From JBGPIK01 sp041484845 (lineage in GTDB: Bacteria > Desulfobacterota > Binatia > UBA9968): a stretch of DNA of 32,952 bases. The notes under the pieces are model-generated. The model was not told where the DNA came from. It was given only the letters and a program-made list of their open reading frames with translations, and did no database searches. The DNA is taken from contig JBGPIK010000021.1 in the NCBI GenBank assembly GCA_041484845.1, forward strand, positions 1 to 32,952. Reading direction: 5' to 3'. Shown piece after piece: positions 30,727 through 32,952 of this stretch; position 1 is the stretch's first letter, and each line of letters opens with the position of its first letter. A program made the position numbers and the translations under genes.

Positions 30727-32542
30727 TGCGGGCGCGGGCCTTTCCTCGACTGCCGCCCAAGTACACGGCATCAGCGAATCCAGCGGGGCTTTGCTCTATA
30801 CCGACGGCGCCGGCCTTTCCTCGACTGCCGCAAGAGTGGAGGGCGTCGGGGCGATCGCGAGCACGTGGGGCGCCGGCCTATCGTCCACGGCCGCACGAGC
30901 GGAAGCGGTCGGCGGTCTGCGGGCGGCCGAGGGCGCCGGTCTGTCGTCGACCGCGGCGAAGGTCACGGCGGGCGGCGGCGCGGAACTGGCCCAGCATGCG
31001 GAAAACCCGAAACGCTATATGCTCCGGATCAAAGAGATTCGGATCGGTGCCGGCGGCGTGCTCGAATATGATCTCGTGCGCGAAGATATCTCGATCTACG
31101 ACAACGTCATCGAGAGCACGCACCTATCGACGGACGTGGTCGGTGGCAGTCCCTCAACTCCTCCGCATAGCGACACTGCTGCGTCGCACGTACCGGGATC
31201 CACGCGCGGCACGCTCCTGGACATTCCAGCGCTCGTTTCCATAGATGGATCTCCGGGATTCTACGCGGCATTGAGCGGATCGTCCGCGGGCTGGCGCGGC
31301 GCCATACTCTACGAGAAAGTCGGATCGGAATACAAAGACGACGCCAGCTCCGGCGATCGGTCCGCGATCGGCGTCACCAAGACCAAACTCTATTCCGGGG
31401 CCGTGACCACTTTTGATGGTGGCGGGCGGACGTTTGTTGTTGACGAGATAAACACAGTGGACGTGACTCTCTCCGAGGATATCAGCGAACTCGTTAGCGT
31501 CAGCGATGCGGATATGCAGGCCGGTCTCAATGCCTGCGCCATTGGCGCGTCCGGGCGCTGGGAGATTCTGACGTTTGCGACTGCCGAGCAGCTCGCGCCG
31601 AAAAAGTATCGGCTCTCCCGTTTTCTCCGTGGGCTCAAGGGAACAGAGTGGGCGATTGGCAGTCACACATCCGCCGACGCGTTTGTTCTGCTCGACAAAT
31701 CGCTCGTCCGGATCACCGATGCGGCGAGCGTTTTAAACGTGGAGCGCACGTTTCGCGCCGTATCTATCGGCGGAGAATTTGACGACGCTAGAGATCAGAA
31801 ATTTAGCAACACGGGCGTCAGCTCCAAGCCCCTCGCTCCCGTTTACCTCCGCGGAGAGCAGGATAGCGAAGATAATAAAATTTTGCGCTGGTGGCGTCGA
31901 TCGCGGATCGACGGTCTCGCCGGCCGCGATGGGACTGAGGATCCGGATCTTGGCGAGAGTTCCGAGCGCTATGAGATCGAGATTTTAAATGCCGGCGGCA
32001 CGGCTGTCCTTCGGACTCTTAGTTCCACGTCCGAGTCGGCCGTCTATTCGCGTGCGCAGCAGATCGACGATTTCGGGTCAGTGCCGGGCAGTCTGAAAAT
32101 TCGCGTCTACCAGATCAGCTCCGTCGTCGGCAGAGGTTACGTCGGCGCGGCGACGATCAGCGTTTTCGACGCTCCAACCGAGGTGCCGACCGATCCGTTT
32201 GGCGGTCCTTATGACATAGGCTGCACGCTGATGGGCAAGCCGGAAGCCAGCGGCGTGATTCTGCGCTATCCATTCCCGCGCGCCGTCACGTTCACGGCCG
32301 GGCTGCCGCTGAGCCGCGGGGTCGTTGGAGTGGCCGGAACGGCAGACACGACGCTCAGCCTCAAGAAAAATGGCAGTGAGTTCGCAACCCTGGTTTTCAG
32401 CGCGGCCGCGCTCACGGCGATCTTCGCGGCGGCGGACGATGTCACTTTTCAGGCGGGCGACGTGCTAACGGTCGTGGCGCCCGCCTCACCGGACGCGACA
32501 CTCTCGGACATTGGCTTCGGTCTAGCGGGCATAAGGAGTTAG
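30719..32542 (+). CDS. tail tip protein, second part, with four-fold N-terminal repeat
   Basis: 607 residues; GGGAGAGG at 30708-30715 precedes the ATG at 30719, which overlaps the previous stop in another frame. Residues about 5-85 hold four copies of GAGLSSTAA-x-V-x-G spaced 25, 21 and 21 residues. From residue about 95, PKRYMLRIKEIRIGAGGVLE and DLVREDISIYD continue the tail-tip domain broken off in the previous gene. FLRGLKGTEWAIGSHTSADA and KSLVRI are further tail-tip landmarks. The C-terminal 90 residues (PFGGPYDIGCTLMGKPEASG) look like an added adhesin module. Confidence 0.75.
   Translation: MADAGAGLSSTAAQVHGISESSGALLYTDGAGLSSTAARVEGVGAIASTWGAGLSSTAARAEAVGGLRAAEGAGLSSTAAKVTAGGGAELAQHAENPKRYMLRIKEIRIGAGGVLEYDLVREDISIYDNVIESTHLSTDVVGGSPSTPPHSDTAASHVPGSTRGTLLDIPALVSIDGSPGFYAALSGSSAGWRGAILYEKVGSEYKDDASSGDRSAIGVTKTKLYSGAVTTFDGGGRTFVVDEINTVDVTLSEDISELVSVSDADMQAGLNACAIGASGRWEILTFATAEQLAPKKYRLSRFLRGLKGTEWAIGSHTSADAFVLLDKSLVRITDAASVLNVERTFRAVSIGGEFDDARDQKFSNTGVSSKPLAPVYLRGEQDSEDNKILRWWRRSRIDGLAGRDGTEDPDLGESSERYEIEILNAGGTAVLRTLSSTSESAVYSRAQQIDDFGSVPGSLKIRVYQISSVVGRGYVGAATISVFDAPTEVPTDPFGGPYDIGCTLMGKPEASGVILRYPFPRAVTFTAGLPLSRGVVGVAGTADTTLSLKKNGSEFATLVFSAAALTAIFAAADDVTFQAGDVLTVVAPASPDATLSDIGFGLAGIRS
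30731..30972 (+). repeat. four DNA repeats encoding GAGLSSTAA
   Basis: Copies start at 30731, 30806, 30869 and 30932, each about 36-42 bases, spaced 75, 63 and 63 bases. The first two are almost identical over CGGCCTTTCCTCGACTGCCGC-type sequence. The other two are diverged mainly at third positions. Confidence 0.9.
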
Positions 32543-32544
32543 AG

Positions 32545-32952
32545 ATGGCTTTTTTATTTGCTGACAGTTTCGATCACTTGGCGACTGCGGATATTTTGCA
32601 AAAATGGACGCAAGCGCTCGTGGGCGGCGGCGGCGGGTTAGCGCCGACCATCAATTCAACGGCCGGTCGCAGAGGCGGCAACGGCGTCTCACTCGCTGTT
32701 GCCTCCAGCGGTAGTGCCAGCAAGAGTCAATCTTTGGCGATCACTCTCGCTCCTGGGGACGGCACGGCAATCATAGGATTTTCGTTCGCGACAACCACTT
32801 TGGCTAGACTCGGGGTCAGCACCGCAGAGGCCACCTCTAATAATATTTGCCGCATCCGTGACGCCGGCACGACGCAGGTCTGGTTTCGGCTCAACGCCGA
32901 CGGAACGATCAGCGCTCTCAGATCGACAACCATTCTAGGGACTACAACCTTC
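32545..32952 (+). CDS. tail fibre-like protein, cut by window edge
   Basis: At least 136 residues, no stop before the window ends. AAGGAG at 32533-32538 supports the ATG at 32545. It begins MAFLFADSFDHLATADILQK, the start seen in jelly-roll (LamG/concanavalin-like) phage fibre proteins, with polyglycine (GGGGG) and alternating strands (SQSLAITLAPGDGTAIIGFS). Likely a receptor- or glycan-binding fibre. The C-terminus is unknown. Confidence 0.65.
   Translation, partial: MAFLFADSFDHLATADILQKWTQALVGGGGGLAPTINSTAGRRGGNGVSLAVASSGSASKSQSLAITLAPGDGTAIIGFSFATTTLARLGVSTAEATSNNICRIRDAGTTQVWFRLNADGTISALRSTTILGTTTF

Overview
The window is one nearly continuous plus-strand run of genes from a tailed, siphovirus-type temperate phage or prophage. 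The structural genes follow the order of the lambda head and tail module: terminase, gpW-like, portal, protease, decoration protein D, capsid E, gpZ-like, terminator-like, tail tube, tail chaperones, tape measure. They then switch to a baseplate set of the gene-transfer-agent type (DUF2460, DUF2163, NlpC/P60, tip protein, fibre). This points to a Gram-negative, proteobacteria-like host with fairly high GC. The species cannot be named from the sequence. No integrase, repressor, replication or lysis gene is present, so this is only part of the element. The left end carries the 3' end of a tRNA-Ser on the minus strand (about 114-147), which looks like an attachment-site copy.

Layout. 1-312: tRNA-Ser fragment and spacer. 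313-2875: an operon of small, translationally coupled genes ending in a secreted-looking protein and a phage metallopeptidase. 2876-3289: a spacer with no convincing gene. 3290-6449: HNH endonuclease, small terminase, and a GpA-type large terminase that overlaps the small subunit by 131 bp. 6446-9836: first accessory island, with a ParB/Srx-like protein, UDP-galactopyranose mutase, a sulfotransferase-like protein and a GT-A glycosyltransferase, closed by a weak terminator. 10009-12730: small genes behind two well-formed sigma70-like promoters, including a superinfection-immunity-like membrane protein and an orphan RarA/MgsA C-terminal-like protein. 12771-17581: head genes. 17635-21085: second accessory island of five genes (glycosyltransferase, methyltransferase, paralogous glycosyltransferase, second methyltransferase-like protein, GT2-like protein), inserted between capsid and tail genes where lambda has FI and FII. 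21085-32952: tail genes, ending in a fibre-like gene cut by the window edge.

The most interesting feature is the pair of sugar-modification islands embedded in the morphogenesis operon. Together they could provide a nucleotide-sugar mutase, four glycosyltransferase-like proteins, two methyltransferase-like proteins and one sulfotransferase-like protein. My leading inference is decoration of the virion (capsid, tail tube or fibre) with a furanose-containing, O-methylated and possibly sulfated glycan made during assembly. The main alternative is glycosylation of phage DNA bases, suggested by the ParB-like neighbour and by the resemblance of the 9096 protein to DNA-modifying phage glycosyltransferases. 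Other points worth a look are a tail-chaperone gene with no start codon of its own, a tail-tip protein split into two genes with a four-fold peptide repeat at the break, and a 3 x 22-bp tandem repeat placing stop codons in all three frames after the head protease.
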